Origin: Prochilodus magdalenae
Taxonomy: Eukaryota; Chordata; Actinopteri; Characiformes; Prochilodontidae
Direction: 5' to 3'
Length of the DNA: 64,000 bases
Assembly (NCBI GenBank): GCA_024036415.1
Contig: JAMWET010001256.1
Coordinates: forward strand, 456,501 to 520,500
This document shows positions 25,852 to 37,683 of this stretch, in pieces; within the stretch, counting starts at the first letter, position 1, and each line of letters begins with the position of its first letter. The position numbers were made by a program, and so were the translations under genes. The notes under the pieces are model-generated. The model made no database searches. It was not told where the DNA came from and was given only the letters and a program-made list of their open reading frames with translations.

Positions 25852-27234
25852 CCGAACTAAACTAAACTGGACCTTTCGACATTACCTTATCCCTGAGCAT
25901 ATTAAACAGCATGGCAGGCCTCATGATTGCAAACTACAACATCTTAAATGTCTATTAGCCGGATATGTTATGCCAGACACGATCAGGCTTTAATTAAAAG
26001 TTTCAGACCCACAGGGAGTCCAGCTGAGATGCAAGCTGTACAGGAATCATGGTTTTAATTTCACATGAACTCATTCAACAAACTGGAAGCCTAGTTTTGT
26101 CATACTGTTTAAGACGATTAGTAGAAATAGCACATTGTCTAAAAACCTATTTTCACGCTTTGCTCGTGGCCAGAGAGAAAGGCGGCATTAATGCAGAAGC
26201 CTATTGCACACATGACAGTCTGTGGAGTGTGTAATGCGGCATGGTACCTTTGCCGTTGTTAAATGGGCTGAATATTTTGCTGTGGTTGAGGCTAAGCTTG
26301 AAGTAAAATTCTGTTTACTTTCTCATAATTACAAGATGTTCTTTCTCATTCTGGTGTTGTTCTTACAACGTTTGCCTCCAATAACAAGATCCTTTTTGAA
26401 ATTGCAACATATTATGTCTTTATACAGGCTATTTTGTTGTAGTGAGGAGATGCTGAAGGGTTTCTTTTGTTACTCTGCTTGGAAATGCGGCAGCAGACCT
26501 AAACAATATCTGCCCAGACTGTGGATAGCAGGATAGACGAATAGGTGTGTAGGCATACTGATCTACATGTGACATTTTTTATCGCACACAAAGCATACTG
26601 TACATGAACAAATCAAATATCCGATATAAAACAGATAACTTGAGAAATGGGCTCAGACATCGGAACATCACTCATCATATTATATAAAGTGTTGTGCTGA
26701 AAGTTTTAAATCATTGTTTGTTCTGAAAATGTGAAGTTGGCGCATCTGGACTGTAACTGAAAAATGCATTAACAAAGATTACAGTTACTCCTCAATCTCA
26801 CCTTACAGATGATACTACATCACACTTGTCAGTGCATCTCTCTCTGCTTCTCTTGTGATGTGTACATTTGCACTAGCAGAGCAAACTGATCAGTCTTAGG
26901 ACACTTATAATAATATCTAATATTTGTTTGGCTTTAGTTTTGTTTTGTACAGATTTTTTCCAGGAATGCAACCCAATCAGCTTCATAACTTTGAATCTTT
27001 TTATGATGTGGATTTACAAAGGTGTGACTTAATTAACTCAAGTAGTATTGCCAATAGCAACTTATTTAGTCTTACTTGAGTGACTTCCTGTGTTAATATT
27101 TAATAATAGTACTATTAATAATTTACCACTACAGGAACAGTACTCATATGTAAGTAAAGATTTTTAGTACACCTTCAACCCCTTTTAACAAGCTTTGAAT
27201 GTTGTACTGTCGTGACCTGTAGTAGTCTACCACA
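25852..27234. other. Noncoding; 25,980-26,240 a possible conserved element
   Basis: A repeat-free block with TTTAATTAAAAG and GCATTAATGCAGAAGCC. Nothing recognised after 26,240. Confidence 0.3.
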
Positions 27235-27480
27235 ATTCTATATACACTAATCATCAAAACTATAGTTTTACCCAGAAAGGACGATAAAGGTTACCAGGAA
27301 CCATAAATTGTGATTCATTTAGACTGATATAGGTAATATTTATTGAGCTTCGTATACAGAAGTAGTGTCTTTCAGTATAGCGTCAGGTCACCATGTTTGC
27401 TAACACAACATGCCTCTGTCCTGGCATGGAGTTGTAGAGGTTCTTAATGGTGTGCTGTGATAATCCAGCCACTGTCATTC
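27235..27480. repeat. Family B repeat, partial inverted copy
   Basis: Contains ACACTAATCATCAAAACTAT at one end and GTCACCATGTTTGCTAACAC, the inverse of the family B internal motif, near 27,390. The other end merges with sequence like GAGTTGTAGAGGTTCTTAA, also seen inverted in the 46,575 copy. Confidence 0.6.
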
Positions 27481-28189
27481 TGAGTCTTTCCATGATAGAC
27501 TGCAGGGCTGGATGCCTCCAGGACCAGGGTTAAGACACACTGCAATATAGTGCAAGCAGTAGCAGACCACGGCTATGTAAGAGAATATGAAGTCCACTGC
27601 ATCCATAGCAAAAGCAGGAAGCCCAGCAGCATAAAGAGAAGTACATCTCAAAGCATTTATTATAATAAAAAAAGAAAATACAAATGTAAGCCAGTTCACA
27701 AAAAGTACTGTGGACATCATGTTATGCTGTGGATGTGAAGTGAGATAGCCAAGCATGGAATGGCATACATACGAGTGCATTAGTATTTATCATTACACTT
27801 CATCTAAACTGCTTATCCTCCTGGAATAACCTATAGTAAATGATGTGACATGTATTTACACAGCTGTCACCTCATTTAAAAATAATATATGTGCAAATTC
27901 CCCAGCTATGCATCATGGATCCCCAGAGCTACACAAGCCCACTTTAAGAACCACTGCTTTATGTACCATATAGAAACCTCTATGCATACAAAAAAGTCCA
28001 GAATGGTTCATTTTAGGGCATTTATATCTATACTGAACAAAACTATAAACCACACAGACAAAAAAGATGAAGTCTTTCCAATTCAGGGGTTAAAGTTAAT
28101 TGCGTAAAATCATCTTAGAATTGTTGCGTGTAGTACATGGTTGTAAATCCTTTGGAGACTTTAAGCCTGGAATGCACAGACATCACCAG

Positions 28190-28450
28190 ACGCTGCTTCC
28201 TCACTGATAATGCTCTGCCAGGCATGTAATGAAACCATGTCCTGTTCCTGCTTCTTTCAGGGGATTCAGACTTGTCTTCAGTAATTGAACTGCATGCTTA
28301 ATGAGATTTAGCCGGTCTGGAGCACAGTGCTTATAGGACCTGAAAACGTCCACATATTGTTTAGCAGTGTGTTTGGTGTCATTGTCCTGCTCTCTAGTGA
28401 GTTTTAGGAGTTTGATCTGTGCACTTAAGATGCTTCTGTACACATTCATC
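28190..28450 (-). mobile_element. Transposase-like fragment (Tc1/mariner superfamily)
   Basis: The minus strand carries EQDNDTKHTAKQYVDVFRSY then HAVQLLKTSLNPLKE. QDND.KHTA is the second-Asp region of Tc1-type transposases; the rest is divergent. It lies 490 bases left of another Tc1 remnant in opposite orientation, so it is a separate insertion. Confidence 0.5.
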
Positions 28451-28689
28451 TTCTGCTCCCTCTGGCAGTCACATCTCGATACAATTTAGCTGCCAGTTAT
28501 TTATGTCTATGATGTGCATCTCACAGAGATGGAGTGCTATAGCTGTTTCTTTTTTCTCCAGGCTTTGTTTAATCCAAGCTTTGTGTTAAAACTGATGCCC
28601 TTTAACCTCATAGCTGGACAAATCCTTATACACTGCACTGCATATATATAAGAAACTGTGTGTACAAAAGTCCAAAAAGACCAACTTGT

Positions 28690-28870
28690 CAAAAACAGCC
28701 ATTAATACACTTACACACTCATTAATATATTAATAAACCTATACCAGTACCATCTCAGTGTCACTCAGGTCCACCGCTCAAATAATATCTAGCCAGTGGA
28801 GGCCCTGTGGCCAGAACTGACCAGTGATGAATGGCAGTAGAGGGGGCATGACAGCAAGACAAAAACAAGT
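28690..28870. repeat. Interspersed repeat family A, short fragment
   Basis: ACCAGTACCATCTCAGTGTC followed by CCGCTCAAATAATATCTAG and GGAGGCCCTGTGG resembles the central part of family A. Ends are not clear. Confidence 0.4.
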
Positions 28871-28939
28871 GAACCTCTGTGTTAATGACTTTTCCAAGAA
28901 CTAATGAGCAAAATGTGTTTCAATTAAGGCGATAAGATT

Positions 28940-29800
28940 GGAAATGTGGATTTCACAGGTCCTTTGCCCATTAAATAAAGACTTAGCCTATAAACCCAGG
29001 TTACTAACAAATCTGTTTTTCCCAGGGAAGGTTAGAGTGAACCACGCCTCGAGGCACATGGTGAGAAAGAAGTTAAGGTTAACAGCAAAAATCCTGCACA
29101 AGACTCAACATACTGCATTAACATTTGTTCATGTGTCTACTATCAGAAACACACTGTATAAGAGTTCATGGGACACCACGAAGGAAGCTGTTGCTGACCG
29201 AAAAACAAAACACTGTGGAGGAAAAAGGACAATGCAAACTCTCATTCCAACTGTGAAGCATGGTGGAGGGGGAATCATGGTATGGTGCTACATTGTTGCC
29301 TCAAGGATTTGACACCTTGCAATCATTAGAGGAACAAAGAATTAAAGGATGTATCAAAACGCTTTACAGAAGAATGTAAGCACAGCAGTCCATGACCTCA
29401 AGCTGAAGTACATTAACTAAAGAAGTAAGTAAATTAACTAAAGAAGGTTTGTGTTTGGGAAAGGCCAAGTCAAAATCCTGACCGTAACTCTATTGAAAGG
29501 CTATAGGACCTGCAGGTTAGGCATCCCAGAAGTATTAATGAACAGAAAAATGATATTGTGAAATCTTATTGGCGGTTAGAGGAAAAGTTTATTCATTTCA
29601 AGTGTTCACTTACTGCTTTCTAGTCTGGGTGTTTACTTAGTATGATCAGTAGTAAACCAGTGTGTTATTGGTTTAATTGAATTGATTTTGCCTGTAATTT
29701 TAAATAAGATAACAATCAGACTCAATTTTATTAATAATCAGTGCACATATCCACATATAACTGAACAGGGTGCACTTACTTTTTTATGCTACTTATAAGG
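28940..29800 (+). mobile_element. Degenerate Tc1-like transposon
   Basis: The plus strand reads LTFVHVSTIRNTLYKSSW and then LIPTVKHGGGGIMVWCY (about 29,120-29,290), both Tc1 transposase motifs. Near 29,450-29,510 a shifted frame gives PSQNPDRNSIERL, the decayed DDE end. GTGCACTTACTTTTTTATGC near 29,770 resembles the Tc1 terminus. The copy is inactive. Confidence 0.75.
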
Positions 29801-30941
29801 TAGCTGTTTTCTGCTTCTAGTGAGTTGAAGTATCAGGAGCATGTTTTGCATGTTGACTGTACATAATAGTACACAGGACTGTTGTCGAATTGATCCTTTC
29901 ACTTATTCATTCAAGGTGCCAGATTATACACCATTCACACGGTTAGAGAGTGCTTTGTTTAGAAACCTCACTGGAGGATTAATGACTTCAAGAATCATGA
30001 CTAACAGTAGTATTACTCATCTTCTTACCAGCCTCACAAAGGTCTTACATAAAAAGTGCTGAGTCATGCCTGCTGCTCTGCATTCACACGTTCAAGGTGC
30101 AGGTTTTGAGTCTTTTGTCTATTGCCTGTACTATGTTGTTTTGAGCGGTTGCCAGTAAATTTGGAGTTGACCAGTGAATGTTCTTTTGCGTCTTACAGAA
30201 CATTTAGCAGCTCTCGCTGTCCTTTTTTTTTTTTTTAGCTTCTTAAGCTTACTGTCTTACCCGTATTTTCTGTTTTCCTCTTTGTTCTGTGTGGTCTGCT
30301 GAAAGTCCTGTTGATAGATGGATGAGCCCTGGGCTCATCTGTAGCTGCTGTAACTCAACAGCTGCTGTGCTGGTTTGACTTTTTTTTTCTTTTGCTGCAT
30401 ATTCAGTCGGATCCCACCTTTACGTTTACCTGCTTTTTAAAGTGACGGTTCAGGCAAAAATCTAATTCACCCAGTAGATTGTAGCTTGTTTGCTGTCTGA
30501 AGATGGCTTTCTTTTTGTGCACTGGAACTATTAGTCTAATGTAGCTTACAATCAATGCAAGCTTATAGCCACCATTGTGCAAACAGCAAGCCCAGTCATA
30601 CATTTGCCTGAAACTGTAATACGTTGTTAAATTTAATCTCATTTAGACCCATTAGTCTCATTTAATCTCATGGTGTCTGACTATATAACAGCGTTACCAA
30701 CAAAATGGATAAAAGTATAAACAAAAATCAGGCTTCAGCGTGGCTGCTGCTGTCTTTAGTTATGCTTTGTACCCTTATAGATAACAGTATGTAATACGGT
30801 GTAACTGCATGCGTGTAACTGGGGATGCTGCCTGTGAAATTTCGTTTTCTGTCAAACTACCACTGCCATGTTCTGAAATGTGTCATCATACAGTATTTGT
30901 CTGAATCCGATGAGCTCATGTCAGGATCAGATGTCATTTTT

Positions 30942-30999
<58 letters not shown>

Positions 31000-32485
31000 T
31001 CCTGCCTTATCTATTTATTTAATCACCTTTTTTATCTGTCTTTATCTGTCACTCACTCAGCACTGAGGTTGCTTATGCCTGTGAGAAAACAGGTCATGAA
31101 CAGTGAAACTGAATTTTTAGGTGTAGCCAAAAAAACACTGAATTTATTTGGGTTAAATATTTTTGCTGTTCAGTATGTTCTATCTAACGGTCTATGTACA
31201 GAAATGTACATCAGACATATCAGCACAGCGTTGCACAGCAAGGGAACAGTGGAGCATGGCAAGTTTATCCAGACCAAAACTGTTGATGAATAAATTAATT
31301 AAAGCAGAATTTAAACTTCATTTTGGATGTTGATCTGTGATGTAATGGTGACTTTCTTCTCACTACACGGTTACCAGCGCTAAGGTTGCAGCTTGTATTC
31401 TGCACTTGAGGTGATGATGTGCCGGTTTGGTTCAGTTTGGTTCTGCATAGAATTTTTTTACATTCATGATGATGTGGTTCTGTGTGTTGGGCCGGTGTTC
31501 GGTTGGGTCAGATTTGGAAAGAAAATTCTCAGGCTGTATTGTGGCTTGGTCCAAAAAGGTCCAGTTTCAACACAAGTCAAAACTGAGGAGGATTGCATCA
31601 ACATATACATAATACACCATTGCCTCTTCATTCCAATAGTAGACATAAAGCAGCACACAATACTCTTACCAACCATGTTCAGCTGTTGAGCTGTTGTGGC
31701 ATTTGCAATAAGAGTAGATTTCATTTCACACATGCTCTGATTTGTCCTCTATTGTCCCATGAGCTCTGGAGTCAGCCAAAGTAATGTTGAAACTAATGTT
31801 AAGTTACTGTAGGATGTCTTGCATTGGCTGGGTGTTGTCATTTGCATTAGAATCTGAACCTGCTGACTCAAGTTCAAATAAAAAATGTGACTCTTGATAT
31901 TTGTAATTTTCACTTTTTTAATCCTTAAAGAAGGATAGATAACTGGGTGAACACGTTTATACTGATTTGGGTATAAAACCAAATGAGCAATCTCATTGTT
32001 ACGGATACAATACAATCCACTGAAGCAAAACAATAATGTATTCTGTTGGACAATCACCTGTGAATAATGTGCAGCTTGTAACAATACAAAGCAGCCAACA
32101 AACAGACAAAAGGTGCAGCAGATGATACTACTTAGCACAATTATGCAGCACTGATCAGTAAAAGCGTAATTTTATGTGCTAACAAATAATACACAACAGC
32201 GTGCAGAGTGCTGTGATGTGCTGTGATGAAGCTGCAGAAAAATATTCTTTTTGTATTATCAGTCATTGCAAAGCATCTGTACAATGAACATAATTCTACA
32301 GCCCACTCTACATAACCTTGTACACAAAAGGCATGTATTTATATAACAAAAATATTGTATGTCTTGAATCATATTCGCAATTAGTTATTGTGTGTTGGCA
32401 CTACTCTTCCACCCAGGCGCTGCACCTGGCTGATTTAGTGACCCACAAACAAGACCCTCTCAAGTATGGTAGCAACATACAATCA
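29801..32485. other. Noncoding apart from a TA array
   Basis: No gene or repeat family recognised except the TA run at 30947-30997 and some T runs (near 30,225 and 30,380). Confidence 0.45.
30947..30997. repeat. (TA)n microsatellite
   Basis: About 51 bases of alternating TA in the left gene-poor region. Confidence 0.95.
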
Positions 32486-32656
32486 CCTACATCACTGTTT
32501 CTCAACCCTGGTCTTAGAAGCCCATTTCCCTGTTCCCAAGACACCTGATCCAACTAATCAGCTCATTACTGAGTTAAAATGGGTGTGTTAGGGCAGAGGA
32601 AGCACTAACATGTGCTAGACACAGGACCTCCAGGACCAGGGTTAAGAAACACTGGC
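32486..32656. repeat. Short hairpin repeat, family C
   Basis: CACTGTTTCTCAACCCTGGT at the left and ACCAGGGTTAAGAAACACTG at the right are near-perfect inverses, about 130 bases apart, so the unit is a small MITE-like hairpin. A half copy of the right end (GGACCAGGGTTAAGACACAC) lies near 27,520. Confidence 0.7.
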
Positions 32657-33823
32657 CTACAATACATAATCGATTCTATCTGTATCCTCATGGATTTCTG
32701 CGGGTTTGTAGGTCTGAAGCCCCAATGCTTCAGGGGACAGATACAATGGTGTTGACTGGTGAAGTCCTGAAAGTCCCACACTATTCATAGTTAACACACA
32801 GCTGACTATATGACAAGTGGCACAGTGTGTAATACTGGTCTTTCTGGACATCTCAAAGAACATTTCTGCAGCTTTCCTGTAGGAGAATTTATTTGGAGGT
32901 GGCTGCTGGTTGCATACATGTTGCAACATGCACCCCTGTGTCCAGCTCTTGTAAAATAGGTCAGTAGTCTGTCCAACACAATTGCAGGACAGAAAAGATG
33001 CCTTGTTTCCAGCCAGGGTTTTGTTGGGGAAAAAAAAGTTTTACTGTATTACCAAAAGAGTAGCTTTCTTTAAAAGTAAGACATCATGCTGTTCCACTTG
33101 ATCTGATGCTTGGAAATCCTAAAGTGGACATACACCTTAGTTCCTCTATAGACAGTGGATAGGCCTGTCACAGTTAATACATGTGTAGTGTGATCGTTTT
33201 CCACAGTCATCAGGTTTATGTGATATGTTTCTGTCATAAGACACAGAATGTTATCTGTTGGGTTACAGCAAATTCAAGCAAAAGCAAAGTAACAAAGTAA
33301 ACAAAATAAAGCAGAAGATATATTTATCAGGACACGTCAGAGAACAAAACAAAAATCAAGTTCCAACCTCTGACAAGTATTACAGCACCGTTAGAGGGCA
33401 GCAGTGAGTAGTGTTTCTTTATCTGATGTTAGTAACACCTTTACAGAGAATCAATAGCAGTTTTCCAATCCATCTATTTCTGTGCTAAAGAAAACCTGAA
33501 TGGAAATGCCTGAAATATAGAAAACACTCGTACCTTGCAAAAAGTTTTTATGCTAGGTCAGAGTGGAAAAAATAAGTAAGTGGGCTTTTTAAATAAATAA
33601 TCCTGAAGCAAGTCACAAGTCACATTATTACATTGCACCTGATCATTCTATGGTATGTGGTTTTCTCAATATACCTTAAGTTAGTTAGTCAATACTTAAT
33701 GTAAAGTGTTTCCAAAAATTAATTTACATGTCAACAAAACCTCAGTAACTAAATGTTTACTTCATGAAATTAATTTCTGAGTAATTCATTTATATCTGAG
33801 CAAGCACATTTAAAAGGTCATTA
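32657..33823. other. Noncoding, nothing recognised
   Basis: AT-rich unique-looking sequence between a family C hairpin and a family B element. Confidence 0.45.
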
Positions 33824-34322
33824 TACACTCATCACAAAAAGCATAGTTGTACAAATAGTTGCACCCAGAAGGAATCAGCCAACAGGTATGAAACTTGGTA
33901 GGTAGGTTTGACAACGTCGCCAAAGACTGCGATAGTGTTGTGTCAGACCGTCATGGAGTGACTTAGTGGCTCATCTTCAGTCCTGCTTAAGTCATGGTGG
34001 AGATGACCAATGAATCCACGTGTGGAAGCACCGTGGTCAGTGTGCCACTCCACCTCCACCCTTACCACAAAATCAGCAGGAACATGTGAGAATATTCAAC
34101 TGCATGGAATGAATTATCATAGGACGTGTTAGCAAACATGGTGGCCTGATGCCATACTGAGAGACATTACTTCTGTATGTGTAGCTCAGTAAATATTGCC
34201 CCTATCAGTCTAAATTTTTCATCATTTATTTTCCCTGGTAACCTTCTTCCTCCTTCCCGATAGCACTGCAATCCCACACTTCCCTCTCTGTACAACTATT
34301 CTTTTGATAATGAGTGTATATC
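33824..34322. repeat. Nonautonomous DNA transposon-like repeat, family B, full copy
   Basis: The left end TATACACTCATCACAAAAAG and the reverse complement of the right end (ATACACTCATTATCAAAAG) form imperfect inverted repeats that extend through ATAGTTGTACA. About 500 bases with no transposase, so it looks MITE-like. It contains GTTAGCAAACATGGTGGCCT, shared with the copies near 27,390 and 46,645. Confidence 0.7.
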
Positions 34323-35464
34323 TAATAAAATAATTGAACCTTATCAAAAGTGTGCCAGATAGAAAAGTGATGAAAAGAAATATAGCTAATATTCTGTTGG
34401 GCGTTTTACGGATAGTGTATGCCACATGTACTATGCTATTTATAAGAGCCATGGTAAATCTTATAGGACTTTGCTTGTGAGTTTTTGATAATTAGCAGAA
34501 GGAAGTCCACCAATTAAAAATGCACATTTCAGTGTCACTTGTGGACATTACACTTAAAGTGACTTTCTACTCGCCAGCTTTATTTGGTAGTGGTTGAAGA
34601 AGGCAGAAGGAAAAGTCATCATCATTTACAGTAGCATGTTGTTGTTTTCTCTGATATACATCCATCAGAGATACAGATCAATATTTTTGTACTGGAATCG
34701 ATTCTTAAAAGTAACCGTCAAGCTCAGAAGTGTCGATACTTAGGTATCAATCTGCCCATCCCTAGCATGTACTTTGGTGAATTACTGTTACGCTGACACA
34801 AAGTGTATCGCCCACTACCTAAACTCTATACAGGAGGCCAGCTTGTATAACACAATGGTGATTTTCTTTATCGTTTGGCGCAAGTGGCCGCTCAGTGGAA
34901 ATGATTGGCCCTACAGATGGTCCAATCATGGCGCATGGCTTTTCTAGGGCTGCTTTCGACATTCTGAAATACCTAATCCACAGCTTGTTTACAAAAATGG
35001 CTTTGCACAATCAACTCCTAGAATTGTCTGGTGCGTTTACATTCCCAGATGCAAGGCAGACGTTGTCGGGGTGGCAAAGAAATTTCACCCCTTATTTGGT
35101 CGGCTGTTGCCTGGCATCTCTGAGCTGCAAACAACACAGCCGTGAAAAGATGGCAAATAGCTGTGAAGATGATTCTATTTCTGACATCCGAGTTAAATTT
35201 GTCCATCTTGATGGTTTTTATGCAGCCCCTATTTATGGTAGTCTATATGATCTACAGTTACTTTGCATAACTGTAGTGGACAGAAACGCCACTTTATTCA
35301 CATTTATTTTCTGCCAGCTGAAACCTGACAAGTGACCTTAAGCTATTGTTGTGTACTGGGAGCTACTAATCAGTGACAGTCACGTAGCAAGATCGCTACC
35401 GAGCCAATTAAGCCGCTTTAGGCTGGTACTATAATTGTATAACAGCAAACAATGAACAGCAATG
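34323..35464. other. Noncoding; one unassigned 146-codon ORF
   Basis: The plus-strand frame 34895-35335 lies in a GC-richer patch (about 34,860-35,220). Its product shows no motif I know, and a minus-strand frame overlaps it. It may be part of an old repeat. Confidence 0.35.
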
Positions 35465-35985
35465 ATTTACACTCAGTGGGCTCTTAGGAACACTCCTTGT
35501 TTCTCTTTATCAGCTACATATACCACATAGAAGCAGGTAGCAGTTCGTTACATTCTCTGTATACTCTGATAATCCCCTTGTCACCCTGTTCTTCAATACT
35601 CAGGAGCCTCACAGGATGGGTGGTGGATCATTCTCAGCATTGTAGTGACACTGCAGTGGTGATGGTGTGTTGGTGTGTGTTAAGTTGGTATGAGTGAATC
35701 AGACACAGCAGCTCAACACACACTAACACACCACCACCTTAGTGTCACCGAGACTGATTCACCATTCAAATCATACTTTCTCTGTGGTGGTCGTGTGGGG
35801 GTCCAGACCATTTAAGAGCAGGGTGAAAAGAGGCTGACAAAACATGCAGAGAAACAGAAGGACTACAGTCTGTAATTGTAGAACTACAAGGTGCTCCTCC
35901 AGTATGTGGTAGGTGGAGCTGTTAAATGGACGATGAGTGTAGGTACCAGATAAATAAAGTTTTCAGTGCGTGTATATGGAAACTG
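35465..35985. repeat. Interspersed repeat family A, copy 2
   Basis: Shares ACAGTCTGTAATTGTAGAA, GCAGAGAAACAGAAGGACT, CTCTGTGGTGGTCGTGTGG and the CACACTAACACACCACCAC block with copy 1 in the same order. The left half is partly the inverse of the right half. Confidence 0.7.
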
Positions 35986-36540
35986 ACCATTAAAATGTCA
36001 TCACGACAGACAGAGCTAGTGTTTTTCTGAAGCCTCCACTCTGTAATGCCTTGACCACTTCAGGATGCATCCTGCTCTAGCTATGCATACAACATTGGCT
36101 GTTATGTTTTGTGATTTGCTGTAAAACATTTCAGGGTGCCCTTTAGTAACCTATGCATTTGACATGTTTACCATTTGAACTGTAGGTTTACACAGGTTTT
36201 TTTTTTTTTTTTTTTTCCATCTGTAGCATTCTATTAACGGCCACTTACAACAGCAGGAGGGTAGGAGTCTCAAGTACTCTTATTGGTTTAGAAGTGCCGT
36301 TCCTGTCTGGACAGGGAATCAATAGCTTCTTTCCTTTGTATGCAGGGTGATGATGCTATCCACTTTGTGTACTGCAGTTTCCCAACATCACATTCTTAAG
36401 AGCACTCAATGTATTGAAGCATGCACTGGCTCTAAATGGTTTAAATCCACAGTTTGTCTTTGTATGGAGTTACACATGTTCCCTGGCACCAGCTGGCAAT
36501 CTGTAGACTCGCAGATGAGTTCCCAGCCTCTTGACAGAGA
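35986..36540. other. Left flank / likely 3' UTR side of the prlhr-like gene
   Basis: Contains a T20 run near 36,197-36,216, read as A20 in the gene sense. No clear AATAAA is seen on the minus strand. Confidence 0.4.
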
Positions 36541-37683
36541 TCAGATTCCGTCTTGTAGCATCTTGCCAACAGCCATAGGGATATCAGCCAGAGTTGTGCT
36601 GGTGTGCTGGCGGGGCAGGCGGCTTGAAGTGGTGGAGCTACTCTGCGTTTGATGGTGCCTCCCTCTTTGGAACATGTGGCGACACAAGTAGGCCAGGAAC
36701 TTGTCATGCAGGGAGGCATAGATGAAGGGGTTGAAGCAAGCTGAACTCATGGCCAGTAAGTGGCATGAAACCTGGATCACGTTGATGTGGTTCTTGCTAA
36801 GGATAATGAAGTCAGTGTCCAGGTCACGGATGAGGTTGACCACTTGCAAAGGCAGCCAGGAGAAAGCAAAGCATAGCACGGACACCAGCAGAAGGCGGAA
36901 GGTCTTGCGTCTCTTGCGGCCCCATTTCTCCTGGTTGGATGGGATAGCGGCCACCAGACCAGGTGCAGCCCTGCGCCGGAGGTGGTGGGAGATTGCACAG
37001 TAGGATATTGACACGGCTGCCAGAGGAACAAAATAGGATAGAAGGAGAAAGAAGCAGGAGTAGATGAGTCGACCAAGCTCTTGGTCTTGCCAGAACTCCT
37101 CGCAGACGGCCATGTGGTGACCCGTGGCACTCAGGTCCAGATAGGCCGTGTGGAGGGCAGCGGGGGTGGACATGGCCAGGGCGCACAGCCATATGCTGAG
37201 TACCAGGCCGGTGCAGAAATGCCGACCTCCACGGCGGCGAATGGGATAGGCCACTACGACGTATCGGTCAACTGCAATTGCGGTCAGAGACAAGACTGCT
37301 GCAAAGACGGTAGCTGTCTGCATGAGTGTGACAAAGCGACACATGAAGTGACCGAAAACCCATCCGCGTTCATCAAAGGCATAAAAGACGGTCAGGGGCA
37401 CGCAGAAGAGGCACATCACCAAGTCAGCCAGGGCCAGATTTCCGATCAAGAAATTGGTCGTACTGTGGAGTTTCCTGTTCACGCCGATGAGAAAGAGGAG
37501 AAAGAGGTTTCCAGAGCATGCCACCAGCACTAGCATTGTGTAGAGAGGGACAAAGAGTGGCTTGAGTTCCATCAGAAGGTCCAAGCCAGTAAAAGAGGAG
37601 GAGGAGGAGGAGGGAGAGGCCGGAGGTAAGCCGAAGGTTGTGTTCTTCCAAGTTCCATTCAGGAGATAGTCCATGTTCGTCAT
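36541..37683 (-). CDS. prlhr: Prolactin-releasing peptide receptor-like class A GPCR (380 aa, single exon)
   Basis: A complete intronless reading frame for a seven-transmembrane rhodopsin-family receptor at the plasma membrane. Visible marks are two N-glycosylation sequons (N9, N14), a poly-Ser run (about residues 25-30), GN in TM1 (N59), LALAD in TM2 (D87), the disulfide cysteines C115 and C194, DRY at 139-141, SWLP in TM6 (275-278), NPFIY in TM7 (318-322) and a Ser/Thr-rich tail. FDERGWVFG, CEEFW, VNLIRDLD and LLAMSSAC closely resemble mammalian PRLHR (GPR10), a Gq/Gi-coupled receptor for the RFamide PrRP, and length and single-exon structure also fit. Fish carry several PRLHR paralogues; this is perhaps a prlhr2 type, which I cannot settle. 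Met1 is chosen as the first Met; Met4 is possible. An acceptor-like cacag lies about 30 bases upstream, so a 5' UTR intron is plausible. Family call is secure; ligand is inferred. Confidence 0.93.
   Translation of the reverse strand: MTNMDYLLNGTWKNTTFGLPPASPSSSSSSFTGLDLLMELKPLFVPLYTMLVLVACSGNLFLLFLIGVNRKLHSTTNFLIGNLALADLVMCLFCVPLTVFYAFDERGWVFGHFMCRFVTLMQTATVFAAVLSLTAIAVDRYVVVAYPIRRRGGRHFCTGLVLSIWLCALAMSTPAALHTAYLDLSATGHHMAVCEEFWQDQELGRLIYSCFFLLLSYFVPLAAVSISYCAISHHLRRRAAPGLVAAIPSNQEKWGRKRRKTFRLLLVSVLCFAFSWLPLQVVNLIRDLDTDFIILSKNHINVIQVSCHLLAMSSACFNPFIYASLHDKFLAYLCRHMFQRGRHHQTQSSSTTSSRLPRQHTSTTLADIPMAVGKMLQDGI

Noticed and set aside
34895..35335. A 146-codon plus-strand gene
   Set aside because: No known motif; an antisense frame overlaps it; may be part of an old repeat.
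36722..37651. Several ORFs on both strands overlapping the GPCR
   Set aside because: They are shadows of the receptor reading frame.
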